From the NCBI RefSeq assembly GCF_042788235.1, contig NZ_JBHZOL010000102.1, forward strand, positions 15,437 through 79,436: 64,000 nt of DNA, given 5' to 3'. A program made the position numbers and the translations under genes. The notes below the pieces were generated by a model. It saw only the letters and a program-made list of their open reading frames with translations. It had not been told where the DNA came from and searched no databases. Source of the DNA: Sphaerothrix epifaneia (lineage in GTDB: Bacteria; Cyanobacteriota; Cyanobacteriia; Phormidesmidales; Phormidesmidaceae). The stretch's first letter is position 1, and every line of letters starts with the position of its first letter. This document shows positions 25,628 through 34,114 of the stretch, in pieces.

Positions 25628-25913
25628 ACAGAGTTTAAGGCTTAGTCCTTAGAAACGAAAAACTGATTGCAAAGGAAACGCTAACGTAGAAGTGACCTAA
25701 GGTTAGCTTAGGAGCTAGGATGGATCGAAAGGTTGTTTAGAGAAACTTAAGATTTTCACCGATAGACTGTGTGACTAGCTACACAATAGATAGGTCTCCT
25801 TGCCCATTTGTTCAATTTTCTTAAAAACTAGCACTGCTGCGTTGAGATAGATAGCGCAAAGGGACGGATCTTTTGGCGGGGTACGGGTTACATTTTTCTC
25901 AATCAGGGTGGGG

Positions 25914-26306
25914 TCAAGGCCGCTGCGAGAGCAGTTGTCGAATACCTTTAAGCTCTTCTAGGATAGCTTTCAATAGCGCATGAGTAGCTGTCTCTGGCGA
26001 CTCTCGCACTTCTATCTTGACCTGCTTGAGTCCTAAAACTTCCTGGGCAAAGCGGGCAACTTCATTGGGATGGAAGAGTAGGGGATCATCTTTGCTCAAG
26101 CGAATTTCTGGATTAAGCCGCTGGCGCTCATGGGGCGGATTGAGAATGTTCAAGTCTGTATTAGCATAACGATAGACGGAAGCCCGCGACCGATTCAAGT
26201 AGCGCTGGACGTCGTCAATCGTCATTAAGTTGCCAGGGTCATTGAGCGCTGTACTATGCCGCTCACCAAACAGCGAGCTAGCTGGGGAAGACTCCAAGTT
26301 GTCCAT
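25914..26306 (-). CDS. Helix-turn-helix DNA-binding protein
   Basis: 130 residues. A MerR/excisionase-like helix-turn-helix spans about 27-50 (LMTIDDVQRYLNRSRASVYRYANTD). A recognition-wing region with Arg/Asn/Pro follows, then LLFHPNEVARFAQEVLGLK and a C-terminal helix (ALLKAILEELKGIRQLLSQ) suited to dimerisation. No ligand or metal site is visible. It is probably a small transcriptional regulator with unknown targets. It is divergent from the REC-PAS-cyclase gene, whose upstream region it might control. Confidence 0.75.
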   Translation of the reverse strand: MDNLESSPASSLFGERHSTALNDPGNLMTIDDVQRYLNRSRASVYRYANTDLNILNPPHERQRLNPEIRLSKDDPLLFHPNEVARFAQEVLGLKQVKIEVRESPETATHALLKAILEELKGIRQLLSQRP

Positions 26307-26616
26307 CCTTTTGTGCGTTAAGTCTTATTTTTATTGTAACTTGTCTCAAAATAAACCCCTGGTTGCTCGATGAGGGCTGGCTGAAGTTTGGTCAAGCGAC
26401 TTCAAGGCTAAGGTGGGCATACTAGTTACGAAGACCTAGCCAACGTGCTGGCCAGGGGAACCGATGAGAGCAAAACGGATAGCGTGACGACTGATGTCTC
26501 GCGTAATTTTTAAGCGGTTTAGCGGAATCTTTGTCTTGACTGATCGGTTTTATTTAGATACTGGGGGTGCAGGTATCTATTTTTAATCATGAAGCTGGTT
26601 GAACTAATTTGTTATT
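26307..26616. other. Divergent intergenic region (HTH gene / cyclase gene)
   Basis: A 310-bp region with both promoters expected. It contains a short GCCA/TGGC stem near 26440 and G/A-rich purine runs around 26455-26490. I compared it mentally with common riboswitch cores (c-di-GMP, glutamine, TPP, cobalamin) and found no match. Confidence 0.45.
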
Positions 26617-28197
26617 GTGTCTGATGATATGCCGAATGACGCTTCCTATTCGCATTGTCACCGTACCAGTATCTTGATCGTTGACGATCAGCCAGATAGT
26701 CTGCGTGTTTTGGCTGCTATTTTGGAAGAAGCTGGTTATTTTGTGCGGAAGGCAGCTAGCAGTCAGTTTGCGCTGAAAACTGCGACAACTACTCAGCCTG
26801 ACTTGATTTTGTTAGATGTCAACATGCCAGTAGTTGACGGCTATGAAACGTGCCGTCAGCTTAAGCGTCAGCCTCAAACTCAAACCATTCCGATTATTTT
26901 TGTGAGTGCCTTAGAAGCAACCGCAGACAAACTCAAAGCTTTTGAGGCTGGGGGGGTTGACTACATTACTAAGCCATTTAACATGGCTGAGGTACTGGCT
27001 AGAGTTAGCACTCAGTTGAGAGTACACCAGCTACAACACCAGTTACAAAGCCAAGCCCAGGCATTGCAGACTCAAAACGCCCAGCTACAGTTAGAAATTA
27101 GAGAGCGAAATCGCATAGAAGCAGAGTTGCGCCAGACAGAAGCCAAGTATCGCAGCATCTTTGAAAATGCGAGTGAAGGAATTTTTCAAATGACAACGGC
27201 GGGGCAGTATCTTTCAGTCAATCCTGCTCTTGCCAAAATTTATGGCTATGAGTCGCCTGCTGAACTAATGAGTTGTGTTACGGATGTGGGGCAGCAAATT
27301 TACAGCGATCCGCAGCAATACTCACAGTTAATCAGCTATTTGGAGGAATACGGCCAGCTAGTGGGTGCCGTTTCAGAAGTTTGCCGGAAAGATGGCAGCA
27401 AAATTTGGGTAATGGAAAACCTACATCGGGTTCAGGATACAGAAAATAACTTTTTGTACTACGAAGGCACGGTTCAGGATATTACAGAGCGTCGTCAAAT
27501 TGAAATTCAGCTTCATCAGCAGCGGCTCGAAACAGAGCGACTGCTCACTAATATGCTGCCGCAGTTAATTGCGAAGCGGCTGAAAACAAATAACCACACC
27601 ATTGCTGAGCAGTTTGACCAGGTAGGCGTTTTATTTGCTGATTTGGTTGGTTTTACGGCGACTGCGGCTCAAATGCCAGCTCCCCAACTGGTAAATTTGC
27701 TCAATGAAATTTTTTCGATTTTCGATCATCTGGTTGAGCAGCACGGTTTGGAGAAAATTAAGACAATTGGCGATGCTTACATGGTGGCAGCAGGAATTCC
27801 TACGCCTAAGGCAGGTGCTCTAGAGGCGATCGCTCACTTGGCTCTAGACATGCAAGAGGCGATTGGCCAGTTTTGTAGACCTGATGGCAGACCTTTTGAG
27901 CTGCGAATTGGTCTAAGCGTTGGGCCAGTGATTGCTGGGGTAATTGGGTTGAAAAAGTTTGCTTATGACCTCTGGGGCAATACGGTAAACGTGGCGAGCC
28001 GGATGGAGAGCACCAGTCTACCTGGCAAGATTCAGGTGACGGAAGAGGTCTACCGCCAATTGAAAGGAAAATTTTTGTTTTCGTCGCGAGGCCCCGTTCC
28101 GGTTCGAGGGCTGGGGTCTGTCAGTACTTACTTCCTCTGCGATCGCCTGCCTTGTTCCGCTTATCCACCGGTTCAATCGTCGCTAAAGGTTAGCTAG
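26617..28197 (+). CDS. Response regulator-PAS-class III adenylate cyclase
   Basis: 526 residues starting at GTG (ATG at 26629 is an alternative). The receiver domain at ~17-135 has acidic DD at 23-24, phospho-acceptor D67 and K119. A helical linker (~136-175), a PAS domain (~176-295) and a class III nucleotide cyclase (~335-510) follow. The cyclase is complete: metal Asp342 and Asp386, purine-specifying Lys382 and Asp451, transition-state Asn458 and Arg462. The Lys/Asp pair favours ATP, so cAMP is the expected product. Phosphorylation and a PAS ligand would tune cytoplasmic cAMP. No cognate kinase is adjacent. Confidence 0.9.
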   Translation: MSDDMPNDASYSHCHRTSILIVDDQPDSLRVLAAILEEAGYFVRKAASSQFALKTATTTQPDLILLDVNMPVVDGYETCRQLKRQPQTQTIPIIFVSALEATADKLKAFEAGGVDYITKPFNMAEVLARVSTQLRVHQLQHQLQSQAQALQTQNAQLQLEIRERNRIEAELRQTEAKYRSIFENASEGIFQMTTAGQYLSVNPALAKIYGYESPAELMSCVTDVGQQIYSDPQQYSQLISYLEEYGQLVGAVSEVCRKDGSKIWVMENLHRVQDTENNFLYYEGTVQDITERRQIEIQLHQQRLETERLLTNMLPQLIAKRLKTNNHTIAEQFDQVGVLFADLVGFTATAAQMPAPQLVNLLNEIFSIFDHLVEQHGLEKIKTIGDAYMVAAGIPTPKAGALEAIAHLALDMQEAIGQFCRPDGRPFELRIGLSVGPVIAGVIGLKKFAYDLWGNTVNVASRMESTSLPGKIQVTEEVYRQLKGKFLFSSRGPVPVRGLGSVSTYFLCDRLPCSAYPPVQSSLKVS

Positions 28198-28352
28198 TAT
28201 AGCCGCAAGCACTAGGGTTGAAACCCTTGAATTGCCAAAAGTCTTTACCCAAGAAGCTTCGTTCGGCTGTTTTGGCCTTTGTCTTTGGCTATTCTTTATT
28301 CACCCCAATATGTCCTTACCTATTGAGGGCTATTCCCTGCCTTACCTAGAAC

Positions 28353-29429
28353 TCACGTGAGATAGCTCACGACTGCCTCAGCGATCGCGTCATTACCATC
28401 AACACGAATCGGTTGAGATTGGCGAGGGGGGTGGGGGGTCTGCCGCAAAAAATCCCAGTCTCCGGCAAAAAAGCTATTTGGCTCAATAATTTGATGGCAA
28501 GCGGCGTCTTGAATGCCCTCTACTAAAAGGGCTGACTCGGCAAAGCCTTGGCGGGTGAGCGTCGCTACCGGAACGCCCAACCGACAAGCCTCTGAAAAGG
28601 TGCTAAAACCAGGTTTAGAGACAACGCGATCGCACAGCGGCATAAAGTCAATTGGCCGATACTGACGATCTATAATCCGGCGAAGATTGGGCAGTTCAGG
28701 CGCATTGCGATCAAAGCTGATAAAGGTTCGTTCTGGGAACTGTTGCAGCGTTGCATAAGGAATTTTCTGTAGCCCTAGCCCACCAAAGGAGAGTAAGATG
28801 GTTTGATTTTTAGGGGTTTTAATATCAAAGCGATCGCGCAGTTCAGCTTCGCTGTAATGAGGAGATCCTCCTGTCAGCCCCACATCGACCTTTTGGCCAA
28901 AAGCAGACATGGCTTCATGAAACGGCAGGCGAAACAGGCGATCGCACTGCTTGAAACAATCCACAATCCAATCAGCGATTTCAACAAACGCTCCCCCCCA
29001 AGGACGGTAAATAAAATCCCAACCAAAGTTGCTCATCATCCAGCAAGGAATCCCAGCCGCCTGGGCAATAGGGGCCGCTAGCGGTGGAATATCTGCCAGT
29101 ATTAGTCCGACCTGATTTGCTTTAATAAATTCAACTTCAGCTTGAATGATCTCATCTTGTTGGGCACGAATTTTCTGCAACTGCACCAGCGTTTCAGCAT
29201 AATTCATCGTCATACTGTCACTCTGGATAACGCCAACATCATACGCTTGCAGCCGCTGCTCAAAAGCATGGGGCAAATAAGACTGTAGCAGCCAAGCCGG
29301 CGCAGTTGTCGTCAGAATAATGCGCAACGCTGGGCAGCGGGTTTGAATTGCGGCTGCTACAGAGGCAGCACGGGTAGCATGGCCAAATCCATGATTGGTA
29401 ATGGCGACATATAAGCTGGGTAAAGGCAT
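28353..29429 (-). CDS. MurG-like GT-B glycosyltransferase
   Basis: 358 residues. The N-terminal ITNHGFGHATRAASVA is the nucleotide-sugar fold signature seen in MurG-like and arabinokinase-N-terminal-like proteins. The C-terminal half has the Gly-rich ILLSFGGLGLQKIP and the donor-site motif DRVVSKPGFSTFSEACRLGVP. Membrane segments are absent. Acceptor and sugar are unknown. It lies 86 bp downstream of ftsH on the same strand, but a terminator-like hairpin separates them, so independent transcription is likely. Confidence 0.8.
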   Translation of the reverse strand: MPLPSLYVAITNHGFGHATRAASVAAAIQTRCPALRIILTTTAPAWLLQSYLPHAFEQRLQAYDVGVIQSDSMTMNYAETLVQLQKIRAQQDEIIQAEVEFIKANQVGLILADIPPLAAPIAQAAGIPCWMMSNFGWDFIYRPWGGAFVEIADWIVDCFKQCDRLFRLPFHEAMSAFGQKVDVGLTGGSPHYSEAELRDRFDIKTPKNQTILLSFGGLGLQKIPYATLQQFPERTFISFDRNAPELPNLRRIIDRQYRPIDFMPLCDRVVSKPGFSTFSEACRLGVPVATLTRQGFAESALLVEGIQDAACHQIIEPNSFFAGDWDFLRQTPHPPRQSQPIRVDGNDAIAEAVVSYLT

Positions 29430-29443
29430 AGCTCACATAAAGA

Positions 29444-29473
29444 AAAGACCCGTTCAATTGTGAACGAGTCTTT
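29444..29473 (-). terminator. Intrinsic terminator of ftsH
   Basis: A 12-bp stem with one internal mismatch (29444-29456 with 29461-29473) and a 4-nt loop, 43 bp past the ftsH stop codon. Read on the minus strand, the stem is followed by a T-rich run (TCTTTTCTTT). Confidence 0.75.
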
Positions 29474-29515
29474 AGGATTGAAACAACCTACTGCGTCAAA
29501 TACCTGACAAAAGAG

Positions 29516-31402
29516 CTAAATCTGATAGGCTAACTGCTCTTTTTCGGGAACAGTCGTATACTCAGAAACGATCTGGCGGAACTCATCGCCATCTAGCGTC
29601 TCTTTGTCAATCAACAGATCAGCCAAGCGGTCAATCACCACCCGGTTTTCCCGCACAATACGCTTAGCATCTTCGTAGCAATGCTCCACAATCGAGCGCA
29701 CCTGCGCATCAATCCGCGAAGCAATTTCGTCAGAGTATTCAGACCGGGTCATCCAGTCACGCCCTAAGAAAACTTCTCCCTGCTGGCTTTCTAAAGACAG
29801 GGGGCCTAAATCTGACATGCCAAAGCGCGTTACCATCTGACGAGCCATATTGGTAACCTGTTGCAAGTCATTGCCTGCCCCTGTTGTTACCTCGGCATCG
29901 CCAAAAATAACGTCTTCAGCCGCCCGTCCTCCCAAAGCGCCTGTAATCCGAGCAAGCAGTTGCGCCCGCGAAATCAGCATTTGCTCCTCACTGGGGGTAA
30001 ACCAGGTCAGACCTTGGGCTTGACCGCGAGGAATTAACGTTACCTTCTGCACCGGATCATGGTCTTTAACCAGGGTGCCAATGATAGCGTGTCCTAGTTC
30101 ATGATAGGCAATCAGCCGCTTGCTCTTGCTGTCTACCAGCGGCGTTCCTTCCATACCAGCAATTACCCGATCAACGGCGTCGTCAATTTCACTCATCGTA
30201 ATCGCTTCTTTGCGACGACGGGCAGTGAGAATAGCCGCTTCGTTGAGCAGGTTGGCCAGATCAGCCCCGGTAAAGCCAGGTGTCCGACGGGCGATCGCTT
30301 CTAGAGAAATCTCATCAGCTAGCTTTTTGTTGCGAGCATGAACCTTGAGGACTTCCAAACGGCCTTTAATATCTGGTGGATCAACCGAAACCTGACGGTC
30401 GAAGCGACCAGGCCGTAGCAAAGCAGAGTCCAGCACATCAGCCCGGTTAGTAGCAGCGATGATGATGATGCCGGTGTTGCCCTCAAAGCCATCCATCTCG
30501 GTGAGCAACTGGTTGAGGGTTTGTTCTCGCTCATCATTACCACCGCCAATGCCAGCACCCCGCTGACGCCCAACAGCGTCAATCTCATCAATAAAGATGA
30601 TGCAGGGGGCATTCTCTTTCGCTTTTTTGAACAAGTCGCGAACGCGAGAGGCACCTACCCCCACAAACATTTCCACAAACTCAGAACCAGAAATACTGAA
30701 GAAAGGAACGCCCGCTTCCCCAGCGATCGCTTTAGCCAACAGGGTTTTTCCGGTTCCTGGAGGGCCGACCAAAAGCACCCCTTTAGGAATTCGGGCACCG
30801 ACAGCGGTGAAACGCTCTGGCTTCTTCAAGAAGGTCACTACTTCCTGCAACTCTTCTTTGGCCTCTTCAATACCCGCAACATCGTCAAACATGATGCCGG
30901 TTTTGGCTTCCATCATGAAACGCGCCCTAGACTTACCAAAGTTCATGGCTTGCCCTGGCCCACCCGGAACGTTACTGGAGCGACGGAACAAAAAGAATAG
31001 TCCGCCAATCAGCAAGATCGGAAACAGTAAATTTCCCAAAACGCCCCAAATAGCACCGTCGTTACGGGGCGGATGAGCATCAATATTGATGCCAGCATCC
31101 CGCAGGCGGCTAATCAGCTCAGGAGCATTACCCGGTAAATCTACGCGCCAGCGCTGTATGCGGTTGTCTAGCTCCGGATCAACGGCTTCAACGATAGCGG
31201 TGCGGCCTCCTTCGTAGAGATCAACTGCCGTTACCCGATCCGCTTCTAAGTAGTCTAAGAAACGTCCATAGGTCATGCGAGTATTAGCAGCATTTTGTCC
31301 TATGTTGGCAGCCGAACCTGAGAAGGCTCCCTGCCATAGGAAGAAGCCAATAATCAGCAGGGGCAGTGCCCACAGCAGGGCGACTCTCCAGGAAAATTTC
31401 AT
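29516..31402 (-). CDS. ftsH: FtsH2-type ATP-dependent zinc metalloprotease
   Basis: 628 residues. Two membrane helices (about 8-25 and 118-138) flank a ~90-residue lumenal domain. The AAA+ module has Walker A GPPGTGKT at 213-220, Walker B FIDEID at 270-275 and the SRH around RPGRFDR. The zinc site HELGH is at 434-438, and GDAEVTTGAGND carries the third ligand. Length and N-terminal sequence match the thylakoid FtsH2 (slr0228) group, which degrades photodamaged D1 during photosystem II repair as a hetero-hexamer with FtsH3. A terminator follows, and a promoter-like pair lies ~190 bp upstream. Confidence 0.96.
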   Translation of the reverse strand: MKFSWRVALLWALPLLIIGFFLWQGAFSGSAANIGQNAANTRMTYGRFLDYLEADRVTAVDLYEGGRTAIVEAVDPELDNRIQRWRVDLPGNAPELISRLRDAGINIDAHPPRNDGAIWGVLGNLLFPILLIGGLFFLFRRSSNVPGGPGQAMNFGKSRARFMMEAKTGIMFDDVAGIEEAKEELQEVVTFLKKPERFTAVGARIPKGVLLVGPPGTGKTLLAKAIAGEAGVPFFSISGSEFVEMFVGVGASRVRDLFKKAKENAPCIIFIDEIDAVGRQRGAGIGGGNDEREQTLNQLLTEMDGFEGNTGIIIIAATNRADVLDSALLRPGRFDRQVSVDPPDIKGRLEVLKVHARNKKLADEISLEAIARRTPGFTGADLANLLNEAAILTARRRKEAITMSEIDDAVDRVIAGMEGTPLVDSKSKRLIAYHELGHAIIGTLVKDHDPVQKVTLIPRGQAQGLTWFTPSEEQMLISRAQLLARITGALGGRAAEDVIFGDAEVTTGAGNDLQQVTNMARQMVTRFGMSDLGPLSLESQQGEVFLGRDWMTRSEYSDEIASRIDAQVRSIVEHCYEDAKRIVRENRVVIDRLADLLIDKETLDGDEFRQIVSEYTTVPEKEQLAYQI

Positions 31403-31591
31403 AGTTAGACGGCCTCTAAAATCACAAACGAAAACTTGACGTAAAAAAGGGATCTTGGCAGTCCCCCAACCCGTAGTCCAGACAAAGCATTTTGCTTAAA
31501 ACTTTTTCTAGACGGAAGGCACTGTCTTAAACGTAGACAGCCCCAGGTTCCTCCCGATAATTAACTAGTTTATGAGACTTATCTTAACTAA

Positions 31592-31620
31592 ATTTAACGT
31601 GTTTGTTTCAGACAGGTCAA
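31592..31620 (-). promoter_or_regulatory. Possible promoter for ftsH
   Basis: On the minus strand, TTGACC (31615-31620) and TTAAAT (31592-31597) are separated by 17 bp, resembling a sigma-70-type promoter about 190 bp before the ftsH start. This would give a long 5' leader. The rest of 31403-31781 shows no gene. Confidence 0.35.
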
Positions 31621-31781
31621 TTCTTGGTTAGGCTAGTGCTCCGAAATCAGACTTGGCTGCCGCTTCTGGGTCAACTGAGTGACTAACGACAGAGTCTTCA
31701 TCTGCCGCTTTTGGCCATCGCTGACTTGTAAGCCTACCCGACCAACAATGGCTCTATTATGCGGGAAGGCCCAAGAAAGCG

Positions 31782-32267
31782 CTAATTTGGTTGCCGAATA
31801 GCGAGCTGGTAAGGATAATAAGCTCCCTGCCGATACGACCCCACCCAAACGTTATAGGTGCCTGCCTGCCACTGGCCAGAAAGGCGGGGATTGTGGTTAG
31901 CAGCATCGTCACTACACCAGGTACCGCCAACCCCCTGAACAATCAGCGTGGTGTCCCGCTGACTGGAAATCTGAATTTCTAGCTCTTCAAAAAAAGTATT
32001 CAGCGTTAATATGTGATCCGGCTGTTCACTAATAAAGCCATTGCAAGGCCCTGTCGGCGTTTGAGCGGTGCCTACGATGGTTTCTGCAGCGACCTCTCCT
32101 CCACTAACGCCACTCCGCTGAGTGGGGTTAGGGGTAAACCCAACAGCTAGCACAATAGGTTCTAGCACATCGTTTGTGTCACCTAAGCTCTGCTCAACCA
32201 ATCCCAGAAAAGTTCCTGAAAATGCCAGCGTAAGGCTAAACCAAGCCATCATTGCCGAGTGCTGCAT
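31782..32267 (-). CDS. Exported beta-sandwich protein, function unknown
   Basis: 161 residues from the Met of MQHSAMMAWF. The first ~28 residues are a Sec-type signal peptide (hydrophobic AWFSLTLAFSGTFLGLV). The mature part contains a region similar to PPC-like pre-peptidase domains: the hydrophobic strand LTLNTFFEELEIQI, VQGVGGTWCSDDAANHNPRLSG, and the closing AGTYNVWVGSYRQGAYYPYQLAI. Two Cys (GPCNG and TWCSD) could form a disulfide. It would be periplasmic. No enzymatic motif is visible. It is a single gene upstream of ftsH on the same strand, with a ~380-bp gap. Confidence 0.75.
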   Translation of the reverse strand: MQHSAMMAWFSLTLAFSGTFLGLVEQSLGDTNDVLEPIVLAVGFTPNPTQRSGVSGGEVAAETIVGTAQTPTGPCNGFISEQPDHILTLNTFFEELEIQISSQRDTTLIVQGVGGTWCSDDAANHNPRLSGQWQAGTYNVWVGSYRQGAYYPYQLAIRQPN

Positions 32268-32459
32268 TGAGTTACGTCTAACGGTAAGGGGGTCAATTCC
32301 TAGCCTGCTGCCCAACAGACCTTAGCTCTGGTTTAGGCAATTTGTCGCTAAAGTGCCCCAAATGATCGCCTGTATAAACTTACGCCACTTGGCGGATTAG
32401 AAATTTGCCGCCAAAGTAACGACTACCGCTAGCTTTTAGTTTTGGAGTTTTGGAGCAGG

Positions 32460-33908
32460 TTAGGTGCCAGCTAGGGCGATCGCGGCCTGAAGTCGTGGCT
32501 GGTCAAACCCTCGCTGATGCAAAATCAGCCAAGAATCAACCAGATCAGGCCCCTGCATATCAGCCATAAGAGCGGCTCTAAGCGATCGCATCACCAGTCC
32601 TTTTTTAGCGCCTTGCGCTTTGGTTACCTGGTTAATCAACGTCTTTGCTTCCTCAGCAGACGGGAGTGAGGTCTGGCGGAGTGCGGCTAAAACCGCTTGC
32701 AATAAAGGCGCAACCCCCGCCTGCTGAAGCTGGGTTTGGGCTGCTTCGCTAAAAGGCAGGGTTTCGCTGAAGTAAAAGTGACCCAGATCCACAGCGTCGC
32801 TGAGACGGGTAAGGCTAGGGCCAATTAGAGCCGCGATCGCGGCTAGCCAGTCTTGGTCGGCCTGGAGATCAAACGAGTAGCCAGCCTCTTGCCAGTACGG
32901 TGCTATCTGCTGGAGCAGTTCAGCCGACGGCATCTCATGCAGGTATTGGCTGTTGAGCCAGTCAAGTTTGTCCCAGTCAAACTTAGCCCCTGCTTTGTTA
33001 ACTCGATCAAAGCTAAACTTTTCTGCTGCCTCTGCCAGCGTAAAGCGCTCTTGCGCATCCGGCGGCGACCAGCCTAAAAGGGTCATATAGTTGGCGATCG
33101 CGGCGGCTGTGAAGCCCATTTGTTTGAAATCTGAGATTGAAGTCACGCCATCTCGCTTTGACAGCTTAGCCCCAGCCTGGTTCAAAATTAAAGGCGTGTG
33201 GGCGAAATCAGGCACCGTTGCCGCCAGAGCTTCATAGAGCAAAATTTGCTTAGCCGTATTGGCAATATGATCTTCCCCGCGAATGACGTGGGTAATTTTC
33301 ATATCAATGTCGTCTACCACTACCGCCAGGTTGTACAGCGGTTGACCAATAGAGTGGCTCGAAGCCGCCCGGGCAATCACCATGTCGCCGCCGAGGTCGC
33401 TGCCCTGCCAGGTCATAGCGCCACGAACCAGGTCTATCCAGCGAATCACGCGAGTGTCGTCGATTTTGAAGCGAATGACTGCTTGGCGACCTGCCGCCTC
33501 GTAAGCAGCTTGCTGCTCTGTGGATAAATCGCGATGGCGGTTGTCGTAGCGAGGTGCTTGGTTCTTAGCTTTTTGCTGCTCTCGCATCGCATCTAGTTCA
33601 GCAGCAGTGTCGTACGCCCGGTAAGCCAACCCCTTATCCAGTAACGTTTGAATCGCCTCGCGATAGAGGTCTAACCGCTTAGACTGAAAAAACGGCCCCT
33701 CGTCCCAATTGAGACCCAGCCACGAAAGACCCTCTAAAATGTTTTGTGTAAACTCAGGCCGCGATCGCTCTTGATCGGTGTCTTCCACCCGTAAGATAAA
33801 CTGGCCGCCCTGATGTCGAGCAAAAAGCCAGTTGAAAACAGCGGTTCTGGCCGTACCAATATGCAGATTGCCAGTTGGACTGGGGGCAATGCGAACACGA
33901 ACAGTCAT
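32460..33908 (-). CDS. gltX: Glutamyl-tRNA synthetase
   Basis: 482 residues, a class I synthetase. The HIGH-equivalent is NLHIGTART near the N-terminus, and the KMSKS-equivalent is KLSKRDG. YRAYDTAAELDAMREQQ, VIRGEDHIANTAKQ and FDWDKLDWLNSQYL are typical of bacterial GltX. It charges tRNA-Glu, and in cyanobacteria usually also tRNA-Gln as part of the GatCAB route; gatC is at 38356. It also supplies Glu-tRNA for tetrapyrrole synthesis. A tRNA-Asp gene ends only 20 bp upstream on the same strand, so the two are likely co-transcribed. Confidence 0.97.
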   Translation of the reverse strand: MTVRVRIAPSPTGNLHIGTARTAVFNWLFARHQGGQFILRVEDTDQERSRPEFTQNILEGLSWLGLNWDEGPFFQSKRLDLYREAIQTLLDKGLAYRAYDTAAELDAMREQQKAKNQAPRYDNRHRDLSTEQQAAYEAAGRQAVIRFKIDDTRVIRWIDLVRGAMTWQGSDLGGDMVIARAASSHSIGQPLYNLAVVVDDIDMKITHVIRGEDHIANTAKQILLYEALAATVPDFAHTPLILNQAGAKLSKRDGVTSISDFKQMGFTAAAIANYMTLLGWSPPDAQERFTLAEAAEKFSFDRVNKAGAKFDWDKLDWLNSQYLHEMPSAELLQQIAPYWQEAGYSFDLQADQDWLAAIAALIGPSLTRLSDAVDLGHFYFSETLPFSEAAQTQLQQAGVAPLLQAVLAALRQTSLPSAEEAKTLINQVTKAQGAKKGLVMRSLRAALMADMQGPDLVDSWLILHQRGFDQPRLQAAIALAGT

Positions 33909-33928
33909 AGTAAATAAGTTGAATTAAA

Positions 33929-34002
33929 CGGGCCTGACGGGATTCGAACCCGCAACTTCCGCCGTGACAGGGCGGTGCTCTAACCAATTGAACTACAGGC
34001 CC
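33929..34002 (-). tRNA. tRNA-Asp (GUC)
   Basis: A 74-nt cloverleaf on the minus strand. The acceptor stem GGGCCTG pairs with CAGGCCC, with discriminator G. The anticodon stem CCGCC/GGCGG holds loop CTGTCAC, anticodon GTC. The T-arm has GCGGGTTCGAATCCCGT. The 3' CCA is not encoded. It lies 20 nt upstream of gltX on the same strand. Confidence 0.97.
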
Positions 34003-34114
34003 CCGTTCGAGGCGATCTCTATTGTGCAGATAGACGTTGCATTCTGTCAAACATTTTTTTGAAAAATCTGCGACTTTTTCTGGTTTCAGCGGCGCAACCA
34101 GGATCGGCTAGCTT

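Noticed and set aside
26400..26530. Purine-rich stretch considered as a riboswitch upstream of the cyclase gene
   Set aside because: No match to the conserved cores of c-di-GMP, glutamine, TPP, cobalamin or c-di-AMP classes.
28214..28227. AGGGTT/AACCCT hairpin after the REC-PAS-cyclase gene
   Set aside because: The 2-nt loop and absence of a T-run make it a poor terminator.
30521..31076. Two long forward frames (159 codons each)
   Set aside because: Both are antisense to the ftsH AAA+ region, a usual side effect of its GC-rich codons; no domain is recognisable.
31633..31848. 71-codon minus frame downstream of the exported protein
   Set aside because: Out of frame with the real gene that ends at 31782 and lacks any motif; a fancied similarity to the dispersed repeat at 31660-31730 was also too weak.
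33754..34050. 98-codon frame across the tRNA-Asp gene
   Set aside because: It is read through a tRNA and the gltX start, and has no family pattern.
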